Source: SIG673 sp045638685 (GTDB lineage: Bacteria; Bacillota; Clostridia; Oscillospirales; CAG-272). From it: DNA of 64,000 nt. Shown here piece after piece: positions 24,684 through 33,513 of the stretch. The position numbers and the translations under genes were made by a program. The DNA lies in assembly GCA_045638685.1 (NCBI GenBank), contig JAZUBT010000035.1:1-64000 (forward strand). Direction: 5' to 3'. The notes below the pieces were generated by a model, which did not search any database, was not told where the DNA came from, and saw nothing but the letters and a program-made list of their open reading frames with translations. Position 1 is the stretch's first letter; the number at the start of each line of letters is the position of its first letter.

Positions 24684-24787
24684 GAGGAATAAAAAAATAT
24701 ATGAATTTTAATATTTTCTTTGTAAAAAAGAGATGCTTTCGGTTTCCCGTTAAAGCGCTTTGCCTGTCCTTGCTGTACGGTGAATGC

Positions 24788-27166
24788 TTACCTCTTTATT
24801 TCGATTACGGTAACGCCGTAGTCGCCCTCGCCGTAGTTACCCGCTCTGAAGGAGGCTACCCTCTTTTCCTTTTTTAACATATTCCAAAGAGCCGTGCGCA
24901 GCGCACCCGTTCCTTTGCCGTGCAGAAGCGTTACTGTGTTTACCCCCGCAAGAACTGCGTCGTCAATATATTTGTCAACGGCGAACCACGCCTCGTCTCC
25001 CGTCATGCCGCGAAGATCTATTTCCGCCTTAAATGTGTTAGGGGCAAGAGTTTTGCTTATCGCTCCGCTCTTTTTCTTTTCGGACGTCTTTTTTGCTTCG
25101 GTAAGACGCAGGTTGTCAAGCGTCGTTTTGGTGGTTACAATTCCTGCTCTTACGGTAACGTTTCCGTCCTTGTCCGGCGGTTTTATTACTGTACCAGTTC
25201 TGCCGACAGACAGGATAATTACCTCGTCTCCGACCTTAAGAGGACGCGTCGGCGCAACGGCCTCGGATTCCTCTTTTCTGCCGGAAATAAGACTGTCCTC
25301 GGCTCCCCGCAGCTTTTGTCTTATTTCTTCCCTCGCTTCTTCAAGAGAGGCTTTTGTTCGCTTTCCGTCCTCCTGCTTTTGCAGTCTTTCAAGCTTATCG
25401 AAAATAAAGACAGAGGAAGCCTTCGCGCTTTCCATCATTCTTGTAGCCTGCTCGCGAAGATTTTGAGTGTCGCGGTAGGTCTTATCGGAAAGCTCGGTTA
25501 TATACCTTCTTTTTTCCTTTTCGTACCTTTCAAATTCAGCCTTGGAGCTTTCAAGCTCGGCTCTTGCCTTTTCAAGCTCTATTCTTTGCTTGTCAAGAGA
25601 AGAAATAACGTCCTCAAGCCGCCTGTTTTCGGTGCTTATAAAACGCTCCGCTCGGCTTATGACGTTTTTCGAAAGTCCGAGCTTTTCCGAGATCGCAAAT
25701 GCATTTGAGCGACCCGGAGCGCCTATTATCAGTCGGTAGGTAGGCTTCAAGGTTTCTATATCAAACTCGCAGCCTGCGTTGGTTACTCCGTCGTTGTTGG
25801 CGGCGTATTCCTTAAGCTCGGAGTAGTGAGTAGTCGCGGCGCAGAGCGAGCCCTTGTAGGAGCGTATCTCCTCAAGCACCGAAATAGCTATCGCTGCCCC
25901 CTCTATCGGATCCGTTCCCGCTCCAAGCTCGTCAAAAAGAACGAGACTTTCACGGCTTACCTTTTTCAGTATCTTTATTATATTGACCATGTGCGAGGAG
26001 AAGGTTGAGAGCGACTGCTCAATGCTTTGCTCGTCGCCTATATCGGCAAGTATCTCCTCGAAAACTCCACACTCCGCGCTTTCGGCTGGAAGATGAAGTC
26101 CTGACTGAGCCATAAGAGCGAAAAGACCGAGGGTTTTAAGGGTTACCGTTTTTCCTCCCGTGTTGGGGCCGGTTATAACGAGGGTGTCAAAGCCTTCGCC
26201 GAGGGAAACGGATATCGGAACCACCGTTTTTGCATCAAGCAGAGGATGTCTTGCCTTTACAAGCTTTAAAACTCTTTTTTCGGTGATTATCGGCTCTACC
26301 GCTTCATATTTATCGGCAAACTGCGCCTTTGCGAAAATAAAGGCGAGCTGCGTTATATTCATATAGTTTAGAAGTATCGTTTCTCCGTAAAGCGCGCAGT
26401 CGGAGGAAAGAGAGAATAATATACGTTCAATTTCTCTTGCTTCCTTTGTCTGAAGCTCACGAAGCTCGTTGTTTGCCTCGACAACCGCGTAAGGCTCAAT
26501 AAAAACCGTCGCTCCCGTCGCGGAGGTATCGTGAACGAGGCCTTTTATTTCATTTTTATATTCCGCTTTTACGGGAACGACAAAACGGTCGTTTCTTACG
26601 GTAACAATGTTTTCCTGAAGATATTTTCCGTAAGCGCCCGAAACGTACCTTTGCAGAGTTTCTCTTACCGAGCCCTGACTGTGCCGTATCTTTCTGCGCA
26701 GGTCTGCGAGCGCGGGACTTGCCTCGTCTGCAACGTAGTCCTCGGAGGGCAGCGCGCGGTATATCTTTTCCTCTAAAAAACGGTTAGGGGTAAGACGTCT
26801 GAAGATTACGTCAATAACCGTTTCGTCTGCCGAGCCGTTTTCGATATAGTCTATAAGCGATCTTGACGTACGAAGAACGTTTGCCACGTCAAGAAGCTCG
26901 GACGGGGAGAGGGTGGATTTTTTCCTCGCCTTTTCAATAGAGTCGCCGACGTCCTTTACCGCAGAAAAGGATGGAAGCGATTTTTTCGATATAAGATACC
27001 TTGCGGCTGAAGTCTCAGCCTGCATACGCTTTATCCTTACCGCGTCGCTTTCGGGGGTAAGACGCAGAGCGGTCTCCTTTGCTCCCTCCGTTGCGGCGCA
27101 CTCCGCGAGAAGCTCTCTTATTTTATTGTATTCAAGTGTTTTAACTGCTTTTTTAAAATCTGACAT
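24788..27166 (-). CDS. mutS2: Endonuclease MutS2
   Basis: 792 residues. It binds recombination intermediates or stalled ribosomes and is not part of mismatch repair (family knowledge). Seen: the MutS core, Walker A TGPNTGGKTVTLKT, Walker B LVLFDELGAGTDP, a long coiled-coil region (about residues 520-620, rich in Glu, Lys and Arg), and a C-terminal Smr nuclease domain with DLRGMT and LHGKGTGALR. It follows yraN on the same strand with a 76-bp gap. No clear Shine-Dalgarno sequence precedes the ATG. Confidence 0.96.
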   Translation of the reverse strand: MSDFKKAVKTLEYNKIRELLAECAATEGAKETALRLTPESDAVRIKRMQAETSAARYLISKKSLPSFSAVKDVGDSIEKARKKSTLSPSELLDVANVLRTSRSLIDYIENGSADETVIDVIFRRLTPNRFLEEKIYRALPSEDYVADEASPALADLRRKIRHSQGSVRETLQRYVSGAYGKYLQENIVTVRNDRFVVPVKAEYKNEIKGLVHDTSATGATVFIEPYAVVEANNELRELQTKEAREIERILFSLSSDCALYGETILLNYMNITQLAFIFAKAQFADKYEAVEPIITEKRVLKLVKARHPLLDAKTVVPISVSLGEGFDTLVITGPNTGGKTVTLKTLGLFALMAQSGLHLPAESAECGVFEEILADIGDEQSIEQSLSTFSSHMVNIIKILKKVSRESLVLFDELGAGTDPIEGAAIAISVLEEIRSYKGSLCAATTHYSELKEYAANNDGVTNAGCEFDIETLKPTYRLIIGAPGRSNAFAISEKLGLSKNVISRAERFISTENRRLEDVISSLDKQRIELEKARAELESSKAEFERYEKEKRRYITELSDKTYRDTQNLREQATRMMESAKASSVFIFDKLERLQKQEDGKRTKASLEEAREEIRQKLRGAEDSLISGRKEESEAVAPTRPLKVGDEVIILSVGRTGTVIKPPDKDGNVTVRAGIVTTKTTLDNLRLTEAKKTSEKKKSGAISKTLAPNTFKAEIDLRGMTGDEAWFAVDKYIDDAVLAGVNTVTLLHGKGTGALRTALWNMLKKEKRVASFRAGNYGEGDYGVTVIEIKR

Positions 27167-27242
27167 AGTAGTTTAATTAAAAATAATTTCTTTGATGTAT
27201 TCGGTAATTTACGACTAATCGGTGTAAGGGGCACATAATACG

Positions 27243-27614
27243 TTATTTCACGTCTCCAAAAGCGCTTTTTATATGTTTTATTTCCGTTTTTCCGCTAAGA
27301 AAATAAACCTCGATAACGTCAATTCTGCACTTTTCCGCCTCATGGTGAAGCTTTTGGTACGCCTTTACCGCGGAGACAAAGTTTTTTCGTTTTTGATAAG
27401 TTACCGCAGATGACGGCCTACCGTATTTTGAGCCGCTGTCTGCGGTGCGCGCTTTTACCTCAACGAAAACAGTTCTGTCTCCGTCAAGAGCGATAATATC
27501 TATCTCTCCCGAGGCGGCACGGAAATTACGCTCCATTACGGTATATGAAAGCGAAACAAGGTACTCTGCGGCGGCGCTTTCGCCGCTCGCTCCTACCTGT
27601 GCGTTACTACTCAT
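27243..27614 (-). CDS. yraN: YraN/UPF0102 family protein
   Basis: 123 residues with the endonuclease-like fold of UPF0102: GEsAAAEYL-type N-terminus, GEIDIIALDGDRTVFVEVKAR (the PD-(D/E)XK-like Asp and Glu-x-Lys) and a C-terminal RIDVIEVYF. The molecular role is unproven in the family. It overlaps the end of rnhB by 8 bp, the usual rnhB-yraN arrangement. Confidence 0.93.
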   Translation of the reverse strand: MSSNAQVGASGESAAAEYLVSLSYTVMERNFRAASGEIDIIALDGDRTVFVEVKARTADSGSKYGRPSSAVTYQKRKNFVSAVKAYQKLHHEAEKCRIDVIEVYFLSGKTEIKHIKSAFGDVK

Positions 27615-28233
27615 TCTTGTTTAAAAACCCAAGGAAGGAAAGTCTGTGTATCGGAGAGGGGCCGTACTTACGCACAGCGTCCATGTGTTCCTTCGTCGGG
27701 TAGCCCTTGTGCTTTGCTATGTTGTATTCGGGGTACATCTCGTGCAGCTCCTCGCAAAGACGGTCTCTGGTAACCTTTGCGAGAATTGACGCCGCCGCGA
27801 TATTCGGGGATTTTCCGTCGCCCTTTATTACGGTTACCGCCTTGCAGGGAAAGTCTCTCGCCACGTTTCCGTCCACGAGCGCAAGGTCGGGAGTCGGGGT
27901 AAGTCTTTCTATTGATCTTCGCATGGCGAGCTGCGAGGCGTTAAGAATGTTGATTTCGTCTATTACCTCGCTACCGACAAGCTCGATAGCGTAGGCCAGG
28001 GCGTTTTCTTTTATAATTTCAAAAAGCTCCTCGCGTTTTTTTTCGGAAAGCTTTTTGGAGTCGTTAAGTCCGGGGAGAACAAATCCTCTCGGAAGAATAC
28101 AGGCCGCCGCGGCAACGGGGCCGCAAAGAGGACCTCTGCCCGCCTCATCGGTTCCGCAGATTACCTTGAATCCACTCGCAAAATATTCTTCCTCAAGCTC
28201 CCACGTTAAAGGGTTTACGGTTTTTGTAGCCAT
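27607..28233 (-). CDS. rnhB: Ribonuclease HII
   Basis: 208 residues. It cleaves RNA in RNA-DNA hybrids and single ribonucleotides in DNA. The catalytic DEAG motif (GTDEAGRGPLCGPV), the Glu-Lys region KKLSEKKRE, and the later Asp residues in LALVDGN and RDRLCEE are present. The ATG at 28233 is chosen because AAGGTGG lies 9 bases upstream; an in-frame GTG at 28245 lies inside that site. It is part of the lepB-ylqF-rnhB-yraN order typical of Firmicutes. Confidence 0.95.
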   Translation of the reverse strand: MATKTVNPLTWELEEEYFASGFKVICGTDEAGRGPLCGPVAAAACILPRGFVLPGLNDSKKLSEKKREELFEIIKENALAYAIELVGSEVIDEINILNASQLAMRRSIERLTPTPDLALVDGNVARDFPCKAVTVIKGDGKSPNIAAASILAKVTRDRLCEELHEMYPEYNIAKHKGYPTKEHMDAVRKYGPSPIHRLSFLGFLNKNE

Positions 28234-28294
28234 AACTTTAACCACCTTTTTACGGAGTTTTATATTTATTTTTTATGTGTTTTACAGCTGTACC

Positions 28295-29158
28295 TTACGG
28301 CGTTTCAAGGGAAATTCTGCCTATCTTACCGCTACGGTATTCCTCAAGAAGCATTATAGCCGCGCGCTCGGTGTTAATTTCGCCGCCGCTGACAAGAAAA
28401 CCTCTTTTTCTTCCGACGGTTGTTAAAACGTCGTAGTCGGAGTATTCCTCGGATAAATCCTCCGCATTCATTTTGTAACGCTGACAAAAGACGTCTGGAG
28501 CGAGGGCGCGAAGCCTTGAAACGAGAAGACAGGCTATGGTTTCGGTATCTAAAACGTCGTCCTTTATCGCTCCTGTTATCGCGAGATTTTCGCCAACCGT
28601 ATCGTCCTCAAATTTCGGCCAGAGAACACCGGGGGTATCAAGAAGGTCGAGTCCGTTTTTCGTCGGAACCCACTGCTTGTCCCTCGTTACGCCGGGGCGG
28701 TTTTCCGCCTTTGCCTTAGCCGAACCCGCTATGCGGTTGATAAAGGTGCTTTTTCCCGAGTTCGGTATGCCTACGACGAGCGCCTTAAGAGTTCTGCCCG
28801 ACATACCCTTTTCGCTGTACCTTGCGAGCTTTTCGGCAAGAAGGGTTCTTATTGCGGGCATTATTTCACTAAATCCCTCGCCCGTATTGCAGTCGGTGAA
28901 AATGCAGTCGGTGTTTGTTTTTTTGAAATAAGCCTTCCACCTTTGACTTACCGACGGGTTTGCAAGAGAAGCCTTGTTAAGCAGAATAATTCTCGGCTTA
29001 TTTTCGGCAAGCTTTTCTATATCAGGGTTATGTGAGGAATAGGGGATTCTTGCGTCAAGTATTTCTATTACAAAATCGACAAGAGTAAGGCTTTCCTTTA
29101 TCAGTCTTTTTGTTTTAGCCATGTGGCCGGGAAACCACTGTATCTGCCTTGATTGCAT
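28295..29158 (-). CDS. ylqF: Ribosome biogenesis GTPase YlqF (RbgA)
   Basis: 287 residues with circularly permuted GTPase motifs: G4 (LLNKASL) comes first, then G1 GIPNSGKSTFINR and G3 DTPGVLWP. The N-terminal IQWFPGHMAKTKR is diagnostic. It helps late assembly of the 50S subunit, including uL6 and bL27 incorporation (from Bacillus RbgA). It lies between lepB and rnhB on the same strand. Confidence 0.96.
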   Translation of the reverse strand: MQSRQIQWFPGHMAKTKRLIKESLTLVDFVIEILDARIPYSSHNPDIEKLAENKPRIILLNKASLANPSVSQRWKAYFKKTNTDCIFTDCNTGEGFSEIMPAIRTLLAEKLARYSEKGMSGRTLKALVVGIPNSGKSTFINRIAGSAKAKAENRPGVTRDKQWVPTKNGLDLLDTPGVLWPKFEDDTVGENLAITGAIKDDVLDTETIACLLVSRLRALAPDVFCQRYKMNAEDLSEEYSDYDVLTTVGRKRGFLVSGGEINTERAAIMLLEEYRSGKIGRISLETP

Positions 29159-29277
29159 ATTTTTTCTCCTGTGCTTTATAACTGTTTCATTGTAAAAGGC
29201 TGCGTTCTATCGTTCCGAATAAATACCGTAAAACCGCCAAAAGGTGCCGCGAATTAAAATACCTTAAATTCAGCGTA

Positions 29278-29871
29278 CTAAAATATTTTAAATTCAGAGA
29301 TAGGGGAGAATCTTACGCTGACCTTTCCGAGAATATATCTTTCGTCGATAAAGCCTATTCTCTCGTCTCGGCTGTCCGTTGAGCCGTTTCTGTTATCTCC
29401 CATTACGAAAACGTGGTTTTCGGGAACCGTGAACGTTTCGGGGAGGTGGTTCGACGGATTCATAGGTGCGGAGGATTTATTCACGTAGCTCTCGTTTATT
29501 TTCACCCCGTCAACGGTAACTGTCCAGCTTTCGTAGTCTATGGTAACAGTCTGTCCCTCGGTGGCTATTATCCTTTTTACAAGCGGTGTGTCAAGACCGT
29601 AGCTTTCGGACTGACAAACAATAATATCGTTTGCTTTTGGTGTATAATTAAACGTCGATACTATCAGAACGTCGCCATCCTTTAACGTCGGATACATAGA
29701 GCTTCCGATAACGGGGCTATGCTTAAAAAATATAGTAAGCAGTAAAATTCCCGCCGCAAAGCAGAGGGAAAACATCTCTACCCATTCAAAAAGGCGGCTG
29801 AAACGGTCAGGTCTTTTTATTTCGTTTTCCGTGTTTTCCGAGAACGAGCCGTTATTTAAATTATTATCCAT
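29278..29871 (-). CDS. lepB: Signal peptidase I
   Basis: 197 residues. It cleaves signal peptides of secreted proteins outside the membrane. Seen: one N-terminal membrane helix (FSLCFAAGILLLTIFF), the catalytic Ser in GSSMYPTLKDGD, the catalytic Lys in PLVKRIIATEG, and the conserved MGDNRNGSTDSR. The size and single helix match Gram-positive SipS-type enzymes. It is upstream of ylqF, as in many Firmicutes. Confidence 0.96.
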   Translation of the reverse strand: MDNNLNNGSFSENTENEIKRPDRFSRLFEWVEMFSLCFAAGILLLTIFFKHSPVIGSSMYPTLKDGDVLIVSTFNYTPKANDIIVCQSESYGLDTPLVKRIIATEGQTVTIDYESWTVTVDGVKINESYVNKSSAPMNPSNHLPETFTVPENHVFVMGDNRNGSTDSRDERIGFIDERYILGKVSVRFSPISEFKIF

Positions 29872-29917
29872 TTCTATCCATTCTGCCTTTTACGGCGTTT
29901 TAGAGGTTTTAAGAAAA

Positions 29918-31138
29918 TTACTCAGAGGCCTTTCCGCCGACAAGAAGCTCCATAAGCTTTTCGCCGCGCGAGAGGTAAAGTCCCGTGCTTCCCGCGTTTT
30001 CTTCATTGAATGACTCTATTCCGTCGGAGCTGCTGCCGCTGTCGTATATCATAAACGGAACGGCGTCCATCGTGTGGGTGCGTTTGCAGATAGGCGTCGG
30101 ATGGTCGGGAAGAATCATTATCTTAAAGCCTTCTCCGCTATCCTTTAAATACTCGTAAACAGGTTTTAAAATTTCCGAGTCTATTTTTTCTATTGAAAGA
30201 ATCTTGTTTTCAAGCTCGGCGCGGTGTCCGCACTCGTCGGGCGCCTCTACGTGGAGATAAACAAGATCGGCTCCGTTTTTAAATTCCTCTATTGCCGCCT
30301 GTCCCTTGCCCTTAAAATTGGTGCTTATGTTTCCGGTTGCGCCCGGGACGTCAACCGATTTCATACCCGCGCAGATAGCAATTCCCTTTATAAGGTCAAC
30401 CGCGGAAATAACCGAGGCATCAAGATCCCATTTTTTCTTGAACGAGGGAAGCGCGGGCTTTTTGCCGGGGGACCAGAACCACGCGGAGTTTGCGGGACGA
30501 AGGCCTCTTTTTATTCTGTCAAGGTTTACGGGGTGGTCTTTAAGTATTTCGTAGCTTCTTTTCTGAATTGAAAGGAATGGCTCCTCGGGGAGATATTCCG
30601 AAACAGACTGACCGAGAATGTCGTGGGGGCGCATAAATGCGGTAAAGCTCGGCGCGTTATTCCAGATAAGACAGTGGCGGTAGCTTACGCCGGTGTAGAA
30701 ATGCTTAAGCTCATCTCCCATTTCCGCCTGCAAGGACTTTATAAGCTTGTCGGCTTCGGGAGTGGTTATTTCGTCGGCGCCGTGATCTACCATTATCTTT
30801 TCCTCATACGGAACCTCGCAGCCCTCAGGATTACCGAGGGTAACAACGTTGCAGCGGTAAGCGGTGTCGTCGGGCTTCATATCAAGACCGAGAGACATAG
30901 CCTCAAGAGGGGAGCGCCCCTTTGAGAATATTTCGGGATTGTAGGAAAGAACGGCAAGGTTGGCGGTATCCGACTCGGGCACCATTCCGTTAGGTACGTT
31001 TGATACCGTTCCCGCTACGGAAGCCTTTGCAAGGCTATCCATCGTCGGCTTTTTTGCTTTTGAAAGCGGAGTCCCGCCGCCTAAAGCTTCTATCGGGTAA
31101 TCGGCTGCGCCATCGCAGAGTAAAACAAAGTATTTCAT
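29918..31138 (-). CDS. apgM: Cofactor-independent phosphoglycerate mutase, archaeal (ApgM) type
   Basis: 406 residues of the alkaline-phosphatase superfamily. It interconverts 3- and 2-phosphoglycerate. Seen: LCDGAADYP (metal Asp), the phosphorylated-Ser region GMVPESDTANLAVL, VHVEAPDECGH-like LHVEAPDECGHR, and the C-terminal ILPDHPTP. ATG 31138 is preferred because AAAGGA is 10 bases upstream; the ATG at 31150 abuts that site. ApgM in Clostridia often replaces or joins GpmI. The pgk and tpiA genes are elsewhere in the window. Confidence 0.94.
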   Translation of the reverse strand: MKYFVLLCDGAADYPIEALGGGTPLSKAKKPTMDSLAKASVAGTVSNVPNGMVPESDTANLAVLSYNPEIFSKGRSPLEAMSLGLDMKPDDTAYRCNVVTLGNPEGCEVPYEEKIMVDHGADEITTPEADKLIKSLQAEMGDELKHFYTGVSYRHCLIWNNAPSFTAFMRPHDILGQSVSEYLPEEPFLSIQKRSYEILKDHPVNLDRIKRGLRPANSAWFWSPGKKPALPSFKKKWDLDASVISAVDLIKGIAICAGMKSVDVPGATGNISTNFKGKGQAAIEEFKNGADLVYLHVEAPDECGHRAELENKILSIEKIDSEILKPVYEYLKDSGEGFKIMILPDHPTPICKRTHTMDAVPFMIYDSGSSSDGIESFNEENAGSTGLYLSRGEKLMELLVGGKASE

Positions 31139-31185
31139 TTTTGCAGTCATCCTTTGCAGTAAAATATATGTTTAAAATTACAGTT

Positions 31186-31214
31186 ATTATATCACATTTA
31201 TAATTATTTATCAA
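31186..31214 (-). promoter_or_regulatory. Promoter of apgM
   Basis: On the minus strand: -35 TTGATA (31214-31209), a 17-bp spacer and a perfect -10 TATAAT (31191-31186), about 48 bp before the start. Confidence 0.8.
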
Positions 31215-31318
31215 GTGATTTTTTAAAATATTAACAATATTACGGGAATATTTTTATGTATGGAAAAAAGAAAGCTGAAAGATGTGGAAAATAAAATTGT
31301 AAACTTTTTGTGAAACAC

Positions 31319-31347
31319 TTGAAAAACGGATTTCATTATGATATAAT
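31319..31347 (+). promoter_or_regulatory. Promoter of rplS
   Basis: -35 TTGAAA (31319-31324), a 17-bp spacer and a perfect -10 TATAAT (31342-31347). Transcription should start near 31354, leaving a 65-nt leader. Confidence 0.85.
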
Positions 31348-31354
31348 ATCTCTG

Positions 31355-31410
31355 TTAAATTACGGACGGTCCGCTGCGAAGCTCTGCATGAACGTCTAAG
31401 GTATAAGGAG
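31355..31410 (+). promoter_or_regulatory. Probable L19 ribosomal protein leader
   Basis: The rplS leader contains small stems: CGGACGGTCCG with an internal self-complement (31363-31373) and CTGC...GCAG-like pairing around GAAGCTCT, then a GAACGTC that can pair back to GACG-type bases. Firmicute rplS genes are known to have an autoregulatory L19 leader RNA; the position and size fit. The assignment has not been checked against a covariance model. Confidence 0.5.
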
Positions 31411-31419
31411 GAAGCCAAA

Positions 31420-31761
31420 ATGGATTTAATTCAGGCTTTTGCAAACGAGCAGATAAACGAGAACGCACCCGTCGTTAATATCGGTGAAACCGTTAAGGTT
31501 CACTGCAAGATTAAGGACGGAGCCAACGAAAGAATACAGATTTTCGAAGGCACTGTAATCGGTAAAAAGGGCGGCGGAGTTTCCGAGACCTTTACCGTAA
31601 GAAAGATTTCTTACGGCGTAGGCGTTGAAAAGATATTCCCCGTACACTCCCCCAACATCGCAAAGGTTGAGGTAGTAAGAAAAGGTAAGGTCAGACGCGC
31701 AAAGCTTAACTATTTGCGTAACAGAGTCGGTAAGAGCTCTAAGGTTAAAGAACTTATATAA
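31420..31761 (+). CDS. rplS: 50S ribosomal protein bL19
   Basis: 113 residues, the normal length. IRIQIFEGTVI-type core, VEKIFPVHSPNIAKVEVVRKGKVRRAKL and the basic C-terminus NYLRNRVGKSSKVKE are diagnostic; bL19 lies at the 30S-50S interface. A strong AAGGAGG site lies 7 bases before the ATG. In many Firmicutes rplS precedes ylqF and rnhB; here it is divergent from them with apgM in between. Confidence 0.97.
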   Translation: MDLIQAFANEQINENAPVVNIGETVKVHCKIKDGANERIQIFEGTVIGKKGGGVSETFTVRKISYGVGVEKIFPVHSPNIAKVEVVRKGKVRRAKLNYLRNRVGKSSKVKELI

Positions 31762-31769
31762 CTTTTCAA

Positions 31770-31804
31770 AAATAAATGCCGTCCGTTATGGGCGGCATTT
31801 ATTT
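31770..31804 (+). terminator. Intrinsic terminator of rplS
   Basis: A 15-bp stem, AAATAAATGCCGTCC (31770-31784) with 31790-31804, with one G-U pair and a GTTAT loop, followed by more T residues. It is nearly symmetric, so it could also stop minus-strand transcription. The rest of the gap to 31977 shows nothing recognisable. Confidence 0.9.
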
Positions 31805-31977
31805 TTTAGCTTGATATTAAAGCGCGGCGTATCGAAAGTGTTTAAGCCCTGCTTTCGTTATCCATAGTGTGAAAAATAAGACAGCGCTTCTTAATATGCG
31901 GAAAGCGTCGGCGTATTCAATGCGACCGCGAGCCGTTTTGTCTGCGGATTATATTGCCTTGTTATTAAAAAGCCTCG

Positions 31978-33129
31978 TTATCTTTCCGACCTTAAGATTT
32001 TTTCCACGTGATAGCAGAGTGAAAGCGCATCATTTTCGGTGTTAAACGCGCCGAGACTTACTCTTACCGCGCCGTCGCCCTCGGGAGTTGCAAATTTTTT
32101 GTGCGCAAGAGGAGAGCAGTGAAGCCCGGCTCTTACGCATATTCCGTACTCGTCTAAGCGCGCGGCAAACTTTTCCGAGGTAATGCCCTTTGCGGAAAAG
32201 AGCAGAAGCGTACCCGGTTTATTACCGTAAAGCTTTATCCCCTTAATATCCGAAAGTCGGTTTTGCATTAAAGAGCAAAGCCGTTTTTCTTTTTTCAGAA
32301 GCTCTCCGCGAGGAAAGCTGTTTATAAAATCTATGCCCTTTGAAAGTCCCGCTATCGAGACGAGAGGAAGCGTTCCCGCTTCAAGGCGGTCGGGTAGGAA
32401 ATCCGGCATATAGGGGGATAGGGAGCGCACTCCGTTTCCACCCTCGGTAAAGGTGTCAGGCAGGTCGGTTTCAAAGCGTTTACCGTAAATAACAAACCCC
32501 GACCCCGGCGGGCCGTAAAGTCCCTTATGCCCCGGAGCGCACAGAAGATCAATAAAAGCGTCCTCTGTGTTTATCGGCAAAATCCCCGCGCTCTGTGATG
32601 CATCTACGAGAAAAATAAGTCCGTTTTCACGGCAGAAGCGTCCTATTTTTTCTATCGGGAGAGTGAAATTACAGACGTTGGAGTGATGACAGGCGCAAAT
32701 CATTCTTGTAGATGGTTTTATCCGTTTCCTTAGCTCCCGTATCTGCTCGTCTCCGTCCTCAAAGCTTTCGTAAATATCAAAACTTATAAGTCCCTTTTCC
32801 GTAAGAGTGGCCACGGGACGCAGAACCGAGTTGTGCTCTATATCGGAGATAAGGACGTGATCCCCTCTCCGTAGGGTAGATTTTATTGCAAGATTTAAAG
32901 CCGCCGTGGCATTCAGTGTGAAAACGACACGCTCTGCCTCACCGCCGAAAAGCTCGGCTATCTTTTCACGACATCCGTAAACTGTATTCGCCGCGGCAAG
33001 CGAAAGACGGTGAGAGGAACGCCCCGGGTTTCCGCATCCCGAGCGCAGTACGCTTGTAACCTCTGCGGTAACCGACGGAGGCTTTGGAAAGCTTGTAGCC
33101 GCATTGTCGAGATAAATTATGCGCTGCAT
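31978..33129 (-). CDS. Class V aminotransferase, cysteine desulfurase-like
   Basis: 383 residues of fold-type I PLP enzyme. Seen: YLDNAATSFPKPPSV at the N-terminus, the His/Asp region CACHHSNVCN, the PLP-Lys motif CAPGHKGLYGPPG, and RAGLHCSPLAHK, which holds the cysteine of the desulfurase loop. It matches the SufS/CsdA-related group often found with DUF3343 proteins in Clostridia. Sulfur (or selenium) release from cysteine is likely, but the acceptor is unknown. It is preceded by the DUF3343 gene, 22 bp away on the same strand. Confidence 0.9.
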   Translation of the reverse strand: MQRIIYLDNAATSFPKPPSVTAEVTSVLRSGCGNPGRSSHRLSLAAANTVYGCREKIAELFGGEAERVVFTLNATAALNLAIKSTLRRGDHVLISDIEHNSVLRPVATLTEKGLISFDIYESFEDGDEQIRELRKRIKPSTRMICACHHSNVCNFTLPIEKIGRFCRENGLIFLVDASQSAGILPINTEDAFIDLLCAPGHKGLYGPPGSGFVIYGKRFETDLPDTFTEGGNGVRSLSPYMPDFLPDRLEAGTLPLVSIAGLSKGIDFINSFPRGELLKKEKRLCSLMQNRLSDIKGIKLYGNKPGTLLLFSAKGITSEKFAARLDEYGICVRAGLHCSPLAHKKFATPEGDGAVRVSLGAFNTENDALSLCYHVEKILRSER

Positions 33130-33151
33130 AATAGTTTTTCAGCAGAAATGC

Positions 33152-33370
33152 TCAAAATCGGATTATTTTCACAATGCGGATTTTATTTTTATCAAGTATT
33201 TCCGCCGCAACGTCGGCATAGGAGGCGGAGACGGAAAGTCCGTACCCACACCCCTCCTCAAGGTGAGACGGCTTAACTACGACTGAACGTATCCCGTTTT
33301 CGTAAAGCAGCTTTTTACCCTTCATTGCATGAGTAACCGAGCGTAGTACGATAGTGATTTCGGTATTCAT
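33152..33370 (-). CDS. DUF3343 small protein (putative sulfur/selenium carrier)
   Basis: 72 residues. The pattern of an N-terminal strand, SVTHAMKGKKLL, and a Cys-Gly motif (EGCGYGLSV) matches DUF3343, described as Se/S-carrier-like. The single cysteine could accept persulfide from the neighbouring desulfurase (inference). AAGGAAGG precedes the start, and a TATAAT (rc of 33424-33429) lies upstream without a good -35. Confidence 0.82.
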   Translation of the reverse strand: MNTEITIVLRSVTHAMKGKKLLYENGIRSVVVKPSHLEEGCGYGLSVSASYADVAAEILDKNKIRIVKIIRF

Positions 33371-33513
33371 TTTTGCTGTTTCCTTCCTTGTGGTTAATAG
33401 AGAAAACTTAAATTCTCTAATACATTATATGATAAAAACCGTTAAACGTACATTTTTGCAGTTCGACTACGGGTAATTTGCGTTTTGTTTTTTTAAAAAG
33501 CGGGGGACGGGGT

